Assembly: GCA_028283725.1 (NCBI GenBank)
Contig: JAPWKC010000004.1
Location: 310,001-374,000 of the forward strand
Reading direction: 5' to 3'
Length of the DNA: 64,000 nucleotides
Origin: Neorhizobium sp.
Lineage (GTDB): Bacteria; Pseudomonadota; Alphaproteobacteria; Rhizobiales; Rhizobiaceae
In this document: piece after piece, positions 37,615 to 49,197 of the stretch
Numbering within the stretch: position 1 is the stretch's first letter
How the letters are laid out: each line of letters begins with the position of its first letter
The notes under the pieces: model-generated
The model's input: only the letters and a program-made list of their open reading frames with translations
What the model was told of the DNA's origin: nothing
Database searches by the model: none
Made by a program: the position numbers and the translations under genes

Positions 37615-39060
37615 TCAAGCGTTCAGCACGCGACCATAGGCATCGAGTACGCTTTCCTTCATCGATTCCGAAATCGTCGGATGCGGGAAGATCGTGTGCA
37701 TCAGGTCTTCCTCGGTCGTCTCCAGGTTCATGGCGACGACGAAGCCCTGGATGAGTTCGGTCACTTCGGCGCCGACCATATGGGCGCCGAGGAGCTCGCC
37801 GGTCTTCTTGTCGAAGATGGTCTTGACCATGCCCTGATCTTCACCCAGCGCAACAGCCTTGCCGTTGGCGGCAAACGAGAACCGGCCGACGCGGATGTCG
37901 CGCCCCTGTTCCTTCGCCTTTGCCTCCGTCAGGCCGACAGACGCGACCTGCGGGTTGCAGTAGGTGCAGCCGGGGATCTTGCTCTTGTCGGTGGCGTGTA
38001 CGTTCGGCAGAGCGGCGATCTTCTCGATGCAGACGACCGCTTCATGCTCGGCCTTGTGGGCGAGAAGCGGACCGCCGGCAACGTCACCGATCGCGTAGAT
38101 ACCGGGTACATTGGTCTTGCCGTAGCCGTCGATGACGACGAAGCCACGCTCGGTCTTCACGCCGGCCGCTTCAAGGCCGATGTTTTCGATATTGGCCTGT
38201 ACGCCGACGGCCGAGATCATCCGGTCGGCGGTGATCTTTTCGGACGAGCCATCCTTTTTCTCGATCGTCGCTGTGATCGAGTTGGCGCCCTTCTCCACCT
38301 TGGCGACCTTGGCCTCAAGATGGATCTTGATGCCCTGCTTTTCGAACTGCTTCTTTGCGAAAGCAGAAATCTCGGCATCCTCGACCGGCATGACCTGGCT
38401 CATGATTTCGACGACGGTAACGTCAACGCCCATGGTGCGATAGAACGAGGCGAATTCGATGCCGATCGCGCCCGAGCCCATGACAAGCAGGGACTTGGGC
38501 AATTCTTCCGGCTTCATCGCCTCGAAATAGGTCCAGATCAGCTTGCCATCCGGCTCGATGCCTGGAAGCGCGCGCGGACGTGCACCGGTGGCGACGATGA
38601 TATGCTTGGCGGTGTAGGTGCCCTCGCCGAGCGTGTTCTTCGGAACAGGACCCTGCGGCTCGACGACCGGCTTCGTGGATTTGCCGACGACGATCTCGCC
38701 CGCCTTCACGATCTTCGCTTCACCCCAGATGATATCGACCTTGTTCTTCTTGAACAGGAAGCCGACGCCATTGTTCATGCGGGCGGCAATGCCACGGGAA
38801 CGGGCGACGATCGCCTTGACGTCCGGCTTGATCGAGCCTTCGAGCGTCAGTCCATAATCCTTGGCGTGCTGGGCCGTGTGCAGGACATCGGCGGTTCTCA
38901 GCAGCGCCTTGGTCGGAATGCAGCCCCAGTTGGAGCAGACGCCGGCGAGATGCTCGCGTTCGACGACTGCGACCTTCATGCCGAGCTGTGCCGCACGGAT
39001 TGCCGCGATATAACCGCCGGGGCCGGCGCCGATGACGATGACGTCGTAGGATTGAGCCAT
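37615..39060 (-). CDS. lpdA: Dihydrolipoyl dehydrogenase (E3)
   Basis: 481 residues. The N-terminal FAD motif VIGAGPGGYIAAIRAAQLG is followed by the redox-active disulfide in CSNWGCIPTKALL. The central NAD-binding region has VMGSGAIGIEFASFYRTMG, then IYAIGDVAGGPLLAHKAEHE, and the C-terminal catalytic His-Glu in HPTISESMKE. It reoxidises dihydrolipoyl groups of the 2-oxoacid dehydrogenase complexes. In the same region as pdhABC and lipA, it is most likely the PDH E3. Confidence 0.97.
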   Translation of the reverse strand: MAQSYDVIVIGAGPGGYIAAIRAAQLGMKVAVVEREHLAGVCSNWGCIPTKALLRTADVLHTAQHAKDYGLTLEGSIKPDVKAIVARSRGIAARMNNGVGFLFKKNKVDIIWGEAKIVKAGEIVVGKSTKPVVEPQGPVPKNTLGEGTYTAKHIIVATGARPRALPGIEPDGKLIWTYFEAMKPEELPKSLLVMGSGAIGIEFASFYRTMGVDVTVVEIMSQVMPVEDAEISAFAKKQFEKQGIKIHLEAKVAKVEKGANSITATIEKKDGSSEKITADRMISAVGVQANIENIGLEAAGVKTERGFVVIDGYGKTNVPGIYAIGDVAGGPLLAHKAEHEAVVCIEKIAALPNVHATDKSKIPGCTYCNPQVASVGLTEAKAKEQGRDIRVGRFSFAANGKAVALGEDQGMVKTIFDKKTGELLGAHMVGAEVTELIQGFVVAMNLETTEEDLMHTIFPHPTISESMKESVLDAYGRVLNA

Positions 39061-39125
39061 TTCTCTTCCTGCCTTTTCTCTTCAGGCGGCCAGCGAAACG
39101 CGGCCTGCCTCCCTATCAATCGTTG

Positions 39126-39773
39126 TTACAGTCCGAGCATCACACGGACGATCGGCTCGAGGCCGCGTCCGATGGCTCGGGTATTTTCGGCCGTCAGATG
39201 CACGCCATCCACCGGGGTCGTCTTCGCCACAGAGCCCGCATCGAAGAAGCCGCAACCGAGATCGTCGGCAAGATCACGGTAGAGCGGGGCCAGCATCCGC
39301 GATTCTTCGATTTCGCCGCGATACATGGCCGAAAAGACCGGATCGGCCGTTTCGCAGAGCGGTGGCGGCGAGACGATCAGGATATCGGGTGCATCGTAGC
39401 TGAAGGAATATTCGTGGTGGCGGATAAGGCCGACCAGCCGCTGGATGCCGGCACGGGCCGCATGTGCGGTGCCGGCAACCGACGGCTTCATGTCATTGGT
39501 CCCGAGCATGACGATAACGAGATCGAGCGGCATGTGACTGTGCAGCACCGTCGGCAGGTTCGTCACACCGTTTCGGTCGCAATCAGCCAGGTGATCGTCA
39601 TAGGCCGTAGTGCGACCGTTCAGTCCTTCGGCGATGAAGGTTGCCTTGTCGCCCAAGACAGCTTCCAGAACACTCGGCCAGCGATCCTCGTAGGGGTGGC
39701 GGCCACGGCCTTCCGCATCATAGCCCCAGGTGAGGCTGTCGCCGAAGCAGAGAACGGTTTTCATATTGTCCAT
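39126..39773 (-). CDS. SGNH/GDSL-family hydrolase (arylesterase-like)
   Basis: 215 residues. Block I is LCFGDSLTWGYD with nucleophile Ser, block II GLNGRTTAYDD (Gly), block III VIVMLGTNDMK (Asn) and block V VDGVHLTAENT (Asp and His), so all four SGNH blocks are intact. There is no signal peptide, so it is cytoplasmic; relatives hydrolyse aryl esters, lactones or lysophospholipids. It lies between lpdA and the pdh genes on the same strand. The ATG is at 39773, with another at 39764. Confidence 0.92.
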   Translation of the reverse strand: MDNMKTVLCFGDSLTWGYDAEGRGRHPYEDRWPSVLEAVLGDKATFIAEGLNGRTTAYDDHLADCDRNGVTNLPTVLHSHMPLDLVIVMLGTNDMKPSVAGTAHAARAGIQRLVGLIRHHEYSFSYDAPDILIVSPPPLCETADPVFSAMYRGEIEESRMLAPLYRDLADDLGCGFFDAGSVAKTTPVDGVHLTAENTRAIGRGLEPIVRVMLGL

Positions 39774-39824
39774 ATGCCAGTTATTCCCTGCCGATTGGCC
39801 CCTGCCGATTTGGCACTGATCGGA

Positions 39825-40079
39825 TCAGGTATCTCTCATCAACCTCTGGACGTCGATTTCCAGTACGGAGATACGCTTATCGAAATCACCAGTGACGAGT
39901 TTGGACATCAAAGTGTCCGCAACCAACACCTTACGCACACTCTTCAGCTCGTCTTCAAATTCGTCCATGCGCTGCTGGAACCGTTCCAGCCGAGCATCAA
40001 TCCGCGAAAATTGCTCGTTCATCTCACTGCGCATCTCGCGCAGCATTGGCATGATCATGTCTACCGGTTCATTCGCCAT
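39825..40079 (-). CDS. Small coiled-coil protein of unknown function
   Basis: 84 residues from ATG 40079 (AGGG nine bases upstream; ATGs at 40088 and 40109 also in frame). After MANEPVDMIMPMLREMRSEM the protein is one long predicted coiled coil (RIDARLERFQQRMDEFEDEL). The sequence then ends with VLEIDVQRLMRD. Similar short hypothetical proteins recur in rhizobial genomes. Function unknown. It lies between the pdh operon terminator and the SGNH hydrolase. Confidence 0.72.
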   Translation of the reverse strand: MANEPVDMIMPMLREMRSEMNEQFSRIDARLERFQQRMDEFEDELKSVRKVLVADTLMSKLVTGDFDKRISVLEIDVQRLMRDT

Positions 40080-40175
40080 CGAATACATCCCTTCACGCCC
40101 CTTCCCCAATTGGCTCCTTAAATATGGAGTGCCACTCGGAAAATGTCACGCGACGGAATGCATTGGTTTATGGCG

Positions 40176-40200
40176 CCGGCCGCGGGTTTCCCGCGGCCGG
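40176..40200 (-). terminator. Perfect 11-bp stem after pdhC
   Basis: CCGGCCGCGGG (40176-40186), triloop TTT, CCCGCGGCCGG (40190-40200), 11 bases beyond the pdhC stop. Very stable, without a following T tract on the minus strand. Confidence 0.65.
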
Positions 40201-40211
40201 TCGAACCAATC

Positions 40212-41600
40212 TTAGACCAGCATCGACATCGGGTTTTCGATGTAGCGCTTGAAGGCGGAGGCCAGTTCCGCGCCGAGCGCACCGTCAATGACGCGGTGGT
40301 CGAATGCAAAGGTCGCGTTCATCACCGTGCCGATTTCGATCTTGCCGGCACGAACGACCGGCTTCTCCACGCCGGCGCCGATCGAGACGATCGAGGCCTG
40401 CGGCAGGTTGACGATCGAGGTGAAGGACGAAACGCCGAACATGCCGAGATTGGACACCGAGGTGGTGCCGCCCTGGTATTCATCCGGCTTCAGCTTCTTG
40501 TCTCGGGCGCGCTTGGCCATGTCCTTCACCTCGTTGGAGATGACGGAGAGAGCCTTGGTCTCGGCCTTGCGGACGATCGGGGTGATCAGACCGTCCGGGA
40601 TCGAGACGGCGACGCCGACGTCGGAATGCTTGTGCAGGACGCGGGCCGTCGAGGTCCAGGAGGCGTTCGCCATCGGGACGTCGCGGAGCGCAAGTGCCAT
40701 CGCCTTGATGATGAAGTCGTTGACCGAAAGACGGAAGGTCGGAACCTCGCCCTTCTCGGTCTTCTTCACCGGCGCCGAGGCATTGATCTCGGCGCGGAGC
40801 TTCATCAGGGCGTCGAGTTCGCATTCCATCGAGACCGTGTAGGACGGAACCGTCTGGGTCGATTCGGTCAAACGGGCGGCGATCGTCTTGCGCATGCCGT
40901 CATGCGGAAGAAGCTCGTAGGAGCCTTCTGCGAACAGCTTCAAGACGCTGTCGTCGGACGGCCCCTTGGCGAGCGCCGGCGCAGCGGGAGCGGCAGTCGC
41001 CGGAGCGGCTGCTGCAGGCTTTGCACCGCCGGATGCGGCGGCCTTCTCGACATCTGCCTTGACGACGCGGCCGTGCGGGCCTGAGCCGGTGACGGCGGAC
41101 AGGTCAAGACCGGCTTCCTTTGCCAGACGCCGTGCGAGCGGCGAGGAGAAGACGCGCTTGCCATCGGCAACCGGGGCCGGCGTCGAGGCGGCAGGAGCCG
41201 CGTCGGCAACCGGTGCGGCGGCCTTCGGAGCTTCCGCTGCTTTTTCGGCCGGAGCCGCTTCAGCCTTCGCTTCCGACTTGGGCGCTTCCGACTTGGGCGA
41301 TTCGGCCTTTGCAGCCGGAGCGGAACCGCCGCTGGCTGCGGCCGCCGCCACGTCTTCGCCCTCGACGGCGAGGATCGCGATCAGGGCATTGACCTTGACC
41401 GCCTCCGTACCGGCGGGAACGACGAGCTTGGCGACAACGCCTTCATCGACGGCTTCGACTTCCATCGTCGCCTTGTCGGTCTCGATCTCGGCGAGCACGT
41501 CGCCGGACTTGACCGTATCGCCTTCCTTGACCAGCCACTTGGAGAGGTTGCCCTCTTCCATCGTGGGGGACAGGGCGGGCATGGTGATGTTGATCGGCAT
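40212..41600 (-). CDS. pdhC: Pyruvate dehydrogenase E2, dihydrolipoamide acetyltransferase
   Basis: 462 residues. One N-terminal lipoyl domain (residues 1-80; lipoylated Lys in [12 protein letters not shown]) is followed by an Ala/Pro-rich linker with KSEAPKSE repeats. A peripheral-subunit-binding domain ([21 protein letters not shown]) leads to the catalytic domain, which ends with [16 protein letters not shown], where the His-x3-Asp motif is the acetyltransferase active site. It moves acetyl groups to CoA. It lies 16 bases after pdhB. Confidence 0.97.
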   Translation of the reverse strand: MPINITMPALSPTMEEGNLSKWLVKEGDTVKSGDVLAEIETDKATMEVEAVDEGVVAKLVVPAGTEAVKVNALIAILAVEGEDVAAAAASGGSAPAAKAESPKSEAPKSEAKAEAAPAEKAAEAPKAAAPVADAAPAASTPAPVADGKRVFSSPLARRLAKEAGLDLSAVTGSGPHGRVVKADVEKAAASGGAKPAAAAPATAAPAAPALAKGPSDDSVLKLFAEGSYELLPHDGMRKTIAARLTESTQTVPSYTVSMECELDALMKLRAEINASAPVKKTEKGEVPTFRLSVNDFIIKAMALALRDVPMANASWTSTARVLHKHSDVGVAVSIPDGLITPIVRKAETKALSVISNEVKDMAKRARDKKLKPDEYQGGTTSVSNLGMFGVSSFTSIVNLPQASIVSIGAGVEKPVVRAGKIEIGTVMNATFAFDHRVIDGALGAELASAFKRYIENPMSMLV

Positions 41601-41616
41601 CGAATAAGCCCTCCCG

Positions 41617-43002
<1,386 letters not shown>

Positions 43003-43022
43003 TGAGGTTCCCTCCCCGCGCT

Positions 43023-44093
43023 TCAGAGCAGAATGTCGGTGTAGAGCTCGGATGCATCCGGCTCCGGATCGTTCTGGGCGAAATCGGCACTGTCCGTGAC
43101 GACGTCGCGGATGTCCTTGTCGATCGCCTTCAGCTCGTCCTCGCTTGCCCAGCCATTCTCGATCAGGCGCAGGCGAACCTGCTCGATCGGGTCATGCTCG
43201 GAGCGCATCTTCTGCACTTCGTCCTTGGAGCGGTATTTCGCCGGGTCGGACATGGAGTGGCCGCGGTAGCGGTAGGTCAGCATTTCGAGAATGATCGGAC
43301 CCTTGCCGGAACGGCAATGTTCGAGCGCCTCATCTGCGGCAGCCTTGACGGCGCGGACATCCATGCCATCCACCTGGATGCCGGGGATGCCGAAGCCGGA
43401 GCCGCGCAGCGAATAGTTCGACTGGGCGGTGGCACGGGCGGTCGAGGTGCCCATGGCGTAGCGGTTGTTCTCGACGATGTAGACGATCGGGAGCTTCCAG
43501 AGAGCAGCCATGTTGAAGCTCTCGTAGACCTGGCCCTGGTTGGCCGCGCCATCACCGAAATAGGCGACGGAGACGCTATCGTTTCCACGATAGGAATTGG
43601 CGAAGGCAAGACCGGTGCCGAGCGACACCTGGGCGCCGACGATACCGTGGCCGCCGTAGAAATGCTTCTCCTTGGAGAACATGTGCATCGAGCCGCCCTT
43701 GCCGCGCGAATACCCGCCCTGGCGTCCGGTCAGCTCGGCCATGACGCCGCGAGCGGTCATGCCGGTGGCCAGCATATGGCCGTGGTCGCGATAGGCGGTG
43801 ATGACCTGATCGCCTTCCTGCTGGGCCATCTGCATGCCGATGACGACAGCTTCCTGGCCGATATACAGGTGACAGAAACCACCGATGAAGCCCATGCCAT
43901 AAAGCTGGCCGGCCTTCTCCTCGAAACGGCGGATCAGGAGCATTTCACGATAGGCGTGAAGATCCTGTTCCTTGCCGAATTCCGGCGTGTTCTTGCCGGT
44001 AAATTCCTTGGACGTGGTTTTCGTGGCGGTTCGGTTTGCAGACTTTGCCGCGGATTTGCGGCCGGATACAGACGCGGTCTTGGTCGGCGCCAT
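43023..44093 (-). CDS. pdhA: Pyruvate dehydrogenase E1 alpha
   Basis: 356 residues from ATG 44093, with GAGG about six bases upstream; a TTG lies one codon earlier. After a basic, Ala/Lys-rich N-terminal leader of about 35 residues comes the E1 alpha body: [20 protein letters not shown], then [12 protein letters not shown]. The ThDP motif [13 protein letters not shown] ends in VENN about 25 residues later, and [19 protein letters not shown] forms the phosphorylation-loop region. First gene of pdhA-pdhB-pdhC. Confidence 0.97.
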   Translation of the reverse strand: MAPTKTASVSGRKSAAKSANRTATKTTSKEFTGKNTPEFGKEQDLHAYREMLLIRRFEEKAGQLYGMGFIGGFCHLYIGQEAVVIGMQMAQQEGDQVITAYRDHGHMLATGMTARGVMAELTGRQGGYSRGKGGSMHMFSKEKHFYGGHGIVGAQVSLGTGLAFANSYRGNDSVSVAYFGDGAANQGQVYESFNMAALWKLPIVYIVENNRYAMGTSTARATAQSNYSLRGSGFGIPGIQVDGMDVRAVKAAADEALEHCRSGKGPIILEMLTYRYRGHSMSDPAKYRSKDEVQKMRSEHDPIEQVRLRLIENGWASEDELKAIDKDIRDVVTDSADFAQNDPEPDASELYTDILL

Positions 44094-44260
44094 CAATCCC
44101 TCCCTCTAGTGCTGCTCTCATGAACGTAAGGCGCGCCATGTCAAAATGACGCACCCCGGTGTCGGGGCGTACCATAGGGAAGAATGCATCCGCCAGCAAT
44201 GCCATATTTGCATGGCTCACATTCCGCACAACCAACTGAAAATATTGTGGAAATTAATAG

Positions 44261-44279
44261 TTAACCGGATTTCGGTTAA
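44261..44279. promoter_or_regulatory. Inverted repeat in the pdhA upstream region
   Basis: TTAACCG (44261-44267) and CGGTTAA (44273-44279) form a symmetric element, with an additional TTAATAGTTAA just before. It lies between the end of ftsB and the pdhA start, about 170 bases upstream of pdhA, in AT-rich DNA. It could be an operator for the pdh operon or an element with CtrA-like TTAA spacing; neither is shown. Confidence 0.35.
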
Positions 44280-44280
44280 T

Positions 44281-44598
44281 TCAGAAATAATTGTTGAAGA
44301 TGGTGATTTCGTCGGCTCGGGAGACGTTCAGCTGATACCGGGCGGCCTCGTCCAGCATGTCCTTGTCGAGCGAGCCATCGCTCATCAGCGAGACCTTGCG
44401 CTCCAGATCCTGCCGTTCGGCGGTAAGCTTTGCCAGCTCGGCTGCCTTGAGAAAGCGTTGCTTTTCAAACTCGTCGGTGGCGATCAGGCCGAGTTCACCA
44501 TGGATCGAATGATAACCGAAATAGGATACGAAGGCGATCGTGATGGCGGGCAGGATCAGGCGGCCGAATTTTCTTTTCCTGTGATGCTTCGTCCACAT
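44281..44598 (-). CDS. Septum formation initiator FtsB/DivIC
   Basis: 105 residues. A basic N-terminus (MWTKHHRKRKFGRL) is followed by a single membrane helix ILPAITIAFVSYFGYHSIHG. A periplasmic coiled coil (EKQRFLKAAELAKLTAERQDLERKV) and a short C-terminal domain ending DEAARYQLNVSRADEITI complete it. This matches the FtsB/DivIC architecture; FtsB links FtsL and FtsQ in the divisome. Its position between pdhA and eno is the normal alphaproteobacterial one. Confidence 0.93.
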   Translation of the reverse strand: MWTKHHRKRKFGRLILPAITIAFVSYFGYHSIHGELGLIATDEFEKQRFLKAAELAKLTAERQDLERKVSLMSDGSLDKDMLDEAARYQLNVSRADEITIFNNYF

Positions 44599-44758
44599 GC
44601 CGCCAGCCGCCCGTCAAATGCGGACTACGCCGCCTTACACATTCGCTCCGGACCATTGCGGTCCCGATGGATTCGAAATTGCCAGAACTTGCTTAATCAA
44701 TGGTTGATTGGGGATGACGGCGAGACCGGATGCGATCACTCAGCCACAATCCTCCATC

Positions 44759-44845
44759 ATTCTCGGGCTCGTCCCGAGGATCAATCCGCGGCTGCGATTA
44801 CGCATTCTCATTCGGCTGGTCAGATCCTCGATACAAGCCCGGGGG
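44759..44845. repeat. RIME-like intergenic element, two palindromes (copies C and D)
   Basis: Copy C is ATTCTCGGG (44759-44767) with CCCGAGGAT (44773-44781), in opposite orientation to the copies at 22771 and 36110. Copy D (GATCCTCG at 44823 with ACAAGCCCGGGGG to 44845) is degenerate and faces the other way. Two related palindromes about 60 bases apart resemble the RIME1 intergenic elements of Rhizobium (about 105-110 bp, two palindromes). Confidence 0.65.
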
Positions 44846-44872
44846 CGACGATGTTGGTCCGTGCAAACACAG

Positions 44873-44905
44873 AAGGGCTCGCGCCTTTCGACGCGAGCCC
44901 TTTTT
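44873..44905. terminator. Terminator after eno
   Basis: AAGGGCTCGCG (44873-44883) pairs perfectly with CGCGAGCCCTT (44892-44902), loop CCTTTCGA. The plus strand follows with TTTTT, so it is a full intrinsic terminator in that direction. On the minus strand (eno) it is a stable hairpin about 27 bases after the stop. Confidence 0.7.
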
Positions 44906-44931
44906 CAACACGCATTCGGAAGGGGCCGAAC

Positions 44932-46347
<1,416 letters not shown>

Positions 46348-46482
46348 CTAAGCTTGGCCGGGCATCCGCCGCCTCTCCCAGCAAACGCAAACCCTCTTCA
46401 TCAGAGAACAGGACTGCGGCGTAGCGCGCAATCATGTCAGTCTTTTGAAACGCGGCGAGGTTTGGCCCGCCGCCACAGATAT

Positions 46483-47328
46483 TCAGCCTTTTGTGACCGT
46501 ATCGAAGGCAAGCAGCTTTTCCAGAAGCTGCGGCATGTCCTTCAGGTGCACCATGTTGGGGCCGTCGGACGGGGCGTTGTCAGGATCTTCGTGGGTTTCG
46601 ATGAAGAGGCCGGCAACGCCGACCGCAACGGCCGCACGTGCCAGGGTCTCGACGAACTTGCGGTCGCCGCCAGACGAGCCGCCCTGCCCGCCCGGCTGCT
46701 GCACCGAATGGGTCGCGTCGAACACGACCGGGGCACCCATAGAGGCCATGATCGGCAGCGAGCGCATGTCGGAAACCAGCGTGTTGTAACCGAAGGAAGC
46801 GCCGCGTTCGCACAAAAGCACGTTCGGATTGCCGCTCTCGGTCAGCTTCGCCAGAACGTTCTTCATGTCCCAGGGCGCCAGGAACTGGCCCTTCTTGACG
46901 TTGATGACGGCGCCGGTCTTGGCGGCAGCAACGAGCAAATCGGTCTGGCGCGACAGGAAGGCCGGGATCTGCAGGATATCGACAACCTCGGCGACGACCG
47001 GGCACTGTTCCTCGTTATGGATGTCGGTCAGGACCGGGAAGCCGAATTCCTTCTTGAGGTCGGCGAAGATTTCCAGACCCTTGTCGATGCCGATGCCGCG
47101 CTTGCCCGAAAGCGAGGTGCGGTTCGCCTTGTCGAAAGAGGACTTGTAGACGAGACCGATGCCGAGCTTGGCGCAGAGTTCAGACAGCACGCCGGCGATC
47201 ATGAAGGCGTGGTCGCGGCTTTCCATCTGGCAGGGACCGGCGATCAGCGAAAAGCGCTGATCCTGCGCGAAGACAACCTGCTTGTCGCCGTGACCGACGA
47301 GAACCCGCGAATTGGCCGAAACTTCCAT
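46483..47328 (-). CDS. kdsA: 3-deoxy-D-manno-octulosonate 8-phosphate synthase
   Basis: 281 residues from [15 protein letters not shown] at 47328. Signature segments: [82 protein letters not shown] and [12 protein letters not shown]. It condenses PEP with arabinose 5-phosphate to make KDO-8-P for the lipopolysaccharide core. Only four bases separate it from the VOC gene upstream, so the two are in one operon. Confidence 0.98.
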   Translation of the reverse strand: MEVSANSRVLVGHGDKQVVFAQDQRFSLIAGPCQMESRDHAFMIAGVLSELCAKLGIGLVYKSSFDKANRTSLSGKRGIGIDKGLEIFADLKKEFGFPVLTDIHNEEQCPVVAEVVDILQIPAFLSRQTDLLVAAAKTGAVINVKKGQFLAPWDMKNVLAKLTESGNPNVLLCERGASFGYNTLVSDMRSLPIMASMGAPVVFDATHSVQQPGGQGGSSGGDRKFVETLARAAVAVGVAGLFIETHEDPDNAPSDGPNMVHLKDMPQLLEKLLAFDTVTKG

Positions 47329-47332
47329 GATG

Positions 47333-48205
47333 CTATTCCTCGAAACCGAACAGGACGCCCTGACCGGCGGCCGGATAGACCAGCACGCGCCCGTCCCGGC
47401 GAACGAATGCGACGTCATTAGCAGCAAGGGTGATCTCTGTCACGGCCAGATCCGCCGACTTGAAGATCACCGCGCGACCGGCAAGTGCCGCGCCGCCAGC
47501 AGAGGTGTGGGCGGCGAATTCACGATCGAATTCAACATCGCCGGCCAGTCGCACGGCGACGTTTTCCGTGTCGAACAGAAAGCCTTCACCGAGGGCCTCG
47601 CCGCCCGTGTCCAGAACCTTTTCGAGAAGCGGCCGTTGCGCTGCCGGATCACGGGCCGCAAGAACCACGCAGGACAGGCCCGTCACCGCATTCATATGCT
47701 CCTGCAGCCCGCCGCGCGAGGCCGGAAAAGCGTTGATGCGCTGACAGCCGAAGAAGAGAAAATCGGGAACATCCGCCATGCCGGCAAAGGCAAGATGGAA
47801 GGCCGCTTCCGTCTCAGAGCCGTCCGGCATTGTCATAGGCCGGGCGAATTGCAGCATCTGGCCCGCCGAGATCCCGTGTTCGACAAAACGCGCATGATCG
47901 GCCACCGCATCGCCGGATGAAAGGACAAGCGCGGTAAATCCCTCCCTGACCTTTTTGGCCCGAAACGCGAGATCGCGTTCGATGAAGACATTGCCGCGCT
48001 TGGCGGCCTGCCCCGCCTTTCGCCGGTCGGCCAGGCCAAGCGGTTCCAGATAGGTGCCATCCTCCAAAAAGATACAGGCATTGGCCGTGCCGAAGGGATG
48101 GAGCGCATCGGGCGCAACCGTAAATCCCAGCGCCGTGAGCCGCGCCCGCGCAGTCCCCAGATCTGCCACCGGCAGAACGAGATGGTCGATCAGTTTCAAT
48201 GTCAC
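47333..48205 (-). CDS. VOC-superfamily protein (glyoxalase-like, two modules)
   Basis: 290 residues starting at a GTG (48205) with GGGGG seven bases upstream, reading [20 protein letters not shown]. The frame extends further 5' but without VOC features. The first beta-alpha-beta module shows [22 protein letters not shown] and [15 protein letters not shown]. The second starts near residue 175 ([23 protein letters not shown]). The glyoxalase-like domain 3 group (PF13468) has this layout. Substrate unknown. It is cotranscribed with kdsA. Confidence 0.85.
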   Translation of the reverse strand: MTLKLIDHLVLPVADLGTARARLTALGFTVAPDALHPFGTANACIFLEDGTYLEPLGLADRRKAGQAAKRGNVFIERDLAFRAKKVREGFTALVLSSGDAVADHARFVEHGISAGQMLQFARPMTMPDGSETEAAFHLAFAGMADVPDFLFFGCQRINAFPASRGGLQEHMNAVTGLSCVVLAARDPAAQRPLLEKVLDTGGEALGEGFLFDTENVAVRLAGDVEFDREFAAHTSAGGAALAGRAVIFKSADLAVTEITLAANDVAFVRRDGRVLVYPAAGQGVLFGFEE

Positions 48206-48339
48206 GCGAGACCCCCAGTGCCGCAATGCACGAATAGATTGGGCGCAAGGTGGCATGGAGCAAGTGCTTGCGCCAGAACGGATATGCTCCAATGCTTCAG
48301 AAAAAATCGTCAAAGCTTCACCCAAATTTAGGGATTGCA

Positions 48340-48380
48340 GAACACATATGGAACATATAGTGTCCGTTCTGGATTTGTTT
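48340..48380 (+). promoter_or_regulatory. LexA (SOS) boxes upstream of lexA
   Basis: A perfect alphaproteobacterial SOS box GAAC-N7-GAAC lies at 48340-48354. A second site GTTC-N7-GTTT (one mismatch) lies at 48366-48380, 26 bases further. Both are within 65 bases of the lexA start. This indicates autoregulation by LexA; the box type is established for Rhizobiaceae and Rhodobacter. Confidence 0.85.
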
Positions 48381-48403
48381 CCGACTCTTAGGGTGCTCAC
48401 GTC

Positions 48404-49132
48404 ATGCTCACACGCAAACAGCAGGAACTGCTTCTGTTCATTCACGAACGTATGAAGGAGTCCGGCGTGCCCCCTTCCTTCGACGAGATGAAGGACGCGC
48501 TGGATCTCGCCTCGAAATCCGGCATCCACCGCCTGATCACGGCACTCGAAGAGCGCGGCTTCATCCGCCGCCTGCCGAACCGGGCACGCGCACTCGAAGT
48601 CATCAAGCTCCCCGACAGCTATGTGGCGAACCTGCAGCCGCGGCGCGGCTTTTCGCCGAGCGTCATCGAAGGCAGCCTCGGCAAGCCGCAGGCCGCTCAG
48701 GCGCCGGCGACGCCCGCACCCAAACCCGTCGCAGACAATGATTCGTCATCGACAAGCGTACCGGTGATGGGCCGTATCGCTGCGGGCGTGCCGATCTCGG
48801 CAATCCAGAACAACACCCATGATATCGCCGTTCCCGCCGACATGCTGGGTGCGGGCGATCATTACGCGCTCGAAGTGCGCGGCGATTCGATGATCGAGGC
48901 CGGCATTTTCGACGGCGACACTGTCATCATCCGCAATGGCGCGACCGCCAATCCAGGCGATATCATCGTGGCGCTGGTCGACGAAGAAGAAGCGACGCTG
49001 AAGCGGTTCCGCCGGCGTGGCGCATCAATCGCGCTCGAAGCGGCAAACCCGGCCTACGAGACCCGCATCTTTCCGCCCGACCGCGTGAAGATCCAGGGCA
49101 AGCTCGTCGGCCTCATTCGCAAATACCACTGA
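48404..49132 (+). CDS. lexA: SOS repressor LexA
   Basis: 242 residues. The N-terminal winged helix starts [20 protein letters not shown] and includes [20 protein letters not shown]. After a Pro/Ala-rich linker comes the autoprotease: cleavage site A-G in [11 protein letters not shown], catalytic Ser in [16 protein letters not shown] and catalytic Lys in EEEATLKRF. RecA filaments trigger self-cleavage. It has its own SOS boxes and converges on comEC. Confidence 0.98.
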   Translation: MLTRKQQELLLFIHERMKESGVPPSFDEMKDALDLASKSGIHRLITALEERGFIRRLPNRARALEVIKLPDSYVANLQPRRGFSPSVIEGSLGKPQAAQAPATPAPKPVADNDSSSTSVPVMGRIAAGVPISAIQNNTHDIAVPADMLGAGDHYALEVRGDSMIEAGIFDGDTVIIRNGATANPGDIIVALVDEEEATLKRFRRRGASIALEAANPAYETRIFPPDRVKIQGKLVGLIRKYH

Positions 49133-49197
49133 GATTGCCGGTGGCCGGTGGATGGCCGTTTTTATCGGGTCCCGAAATCAGGCCTCGCGATCGCCCA

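Larger units (their letters stand above)
44599..44931. other. Intergenic region between ftsB and eno with repeat element
   Basis: 333 bases with no gene recognised. It contains the RIME-like paired palindromes (44759-44845), the eno terminator (44873-44905) and presumably the ftsB promoter on the minus strand. Confidence 0.6.
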
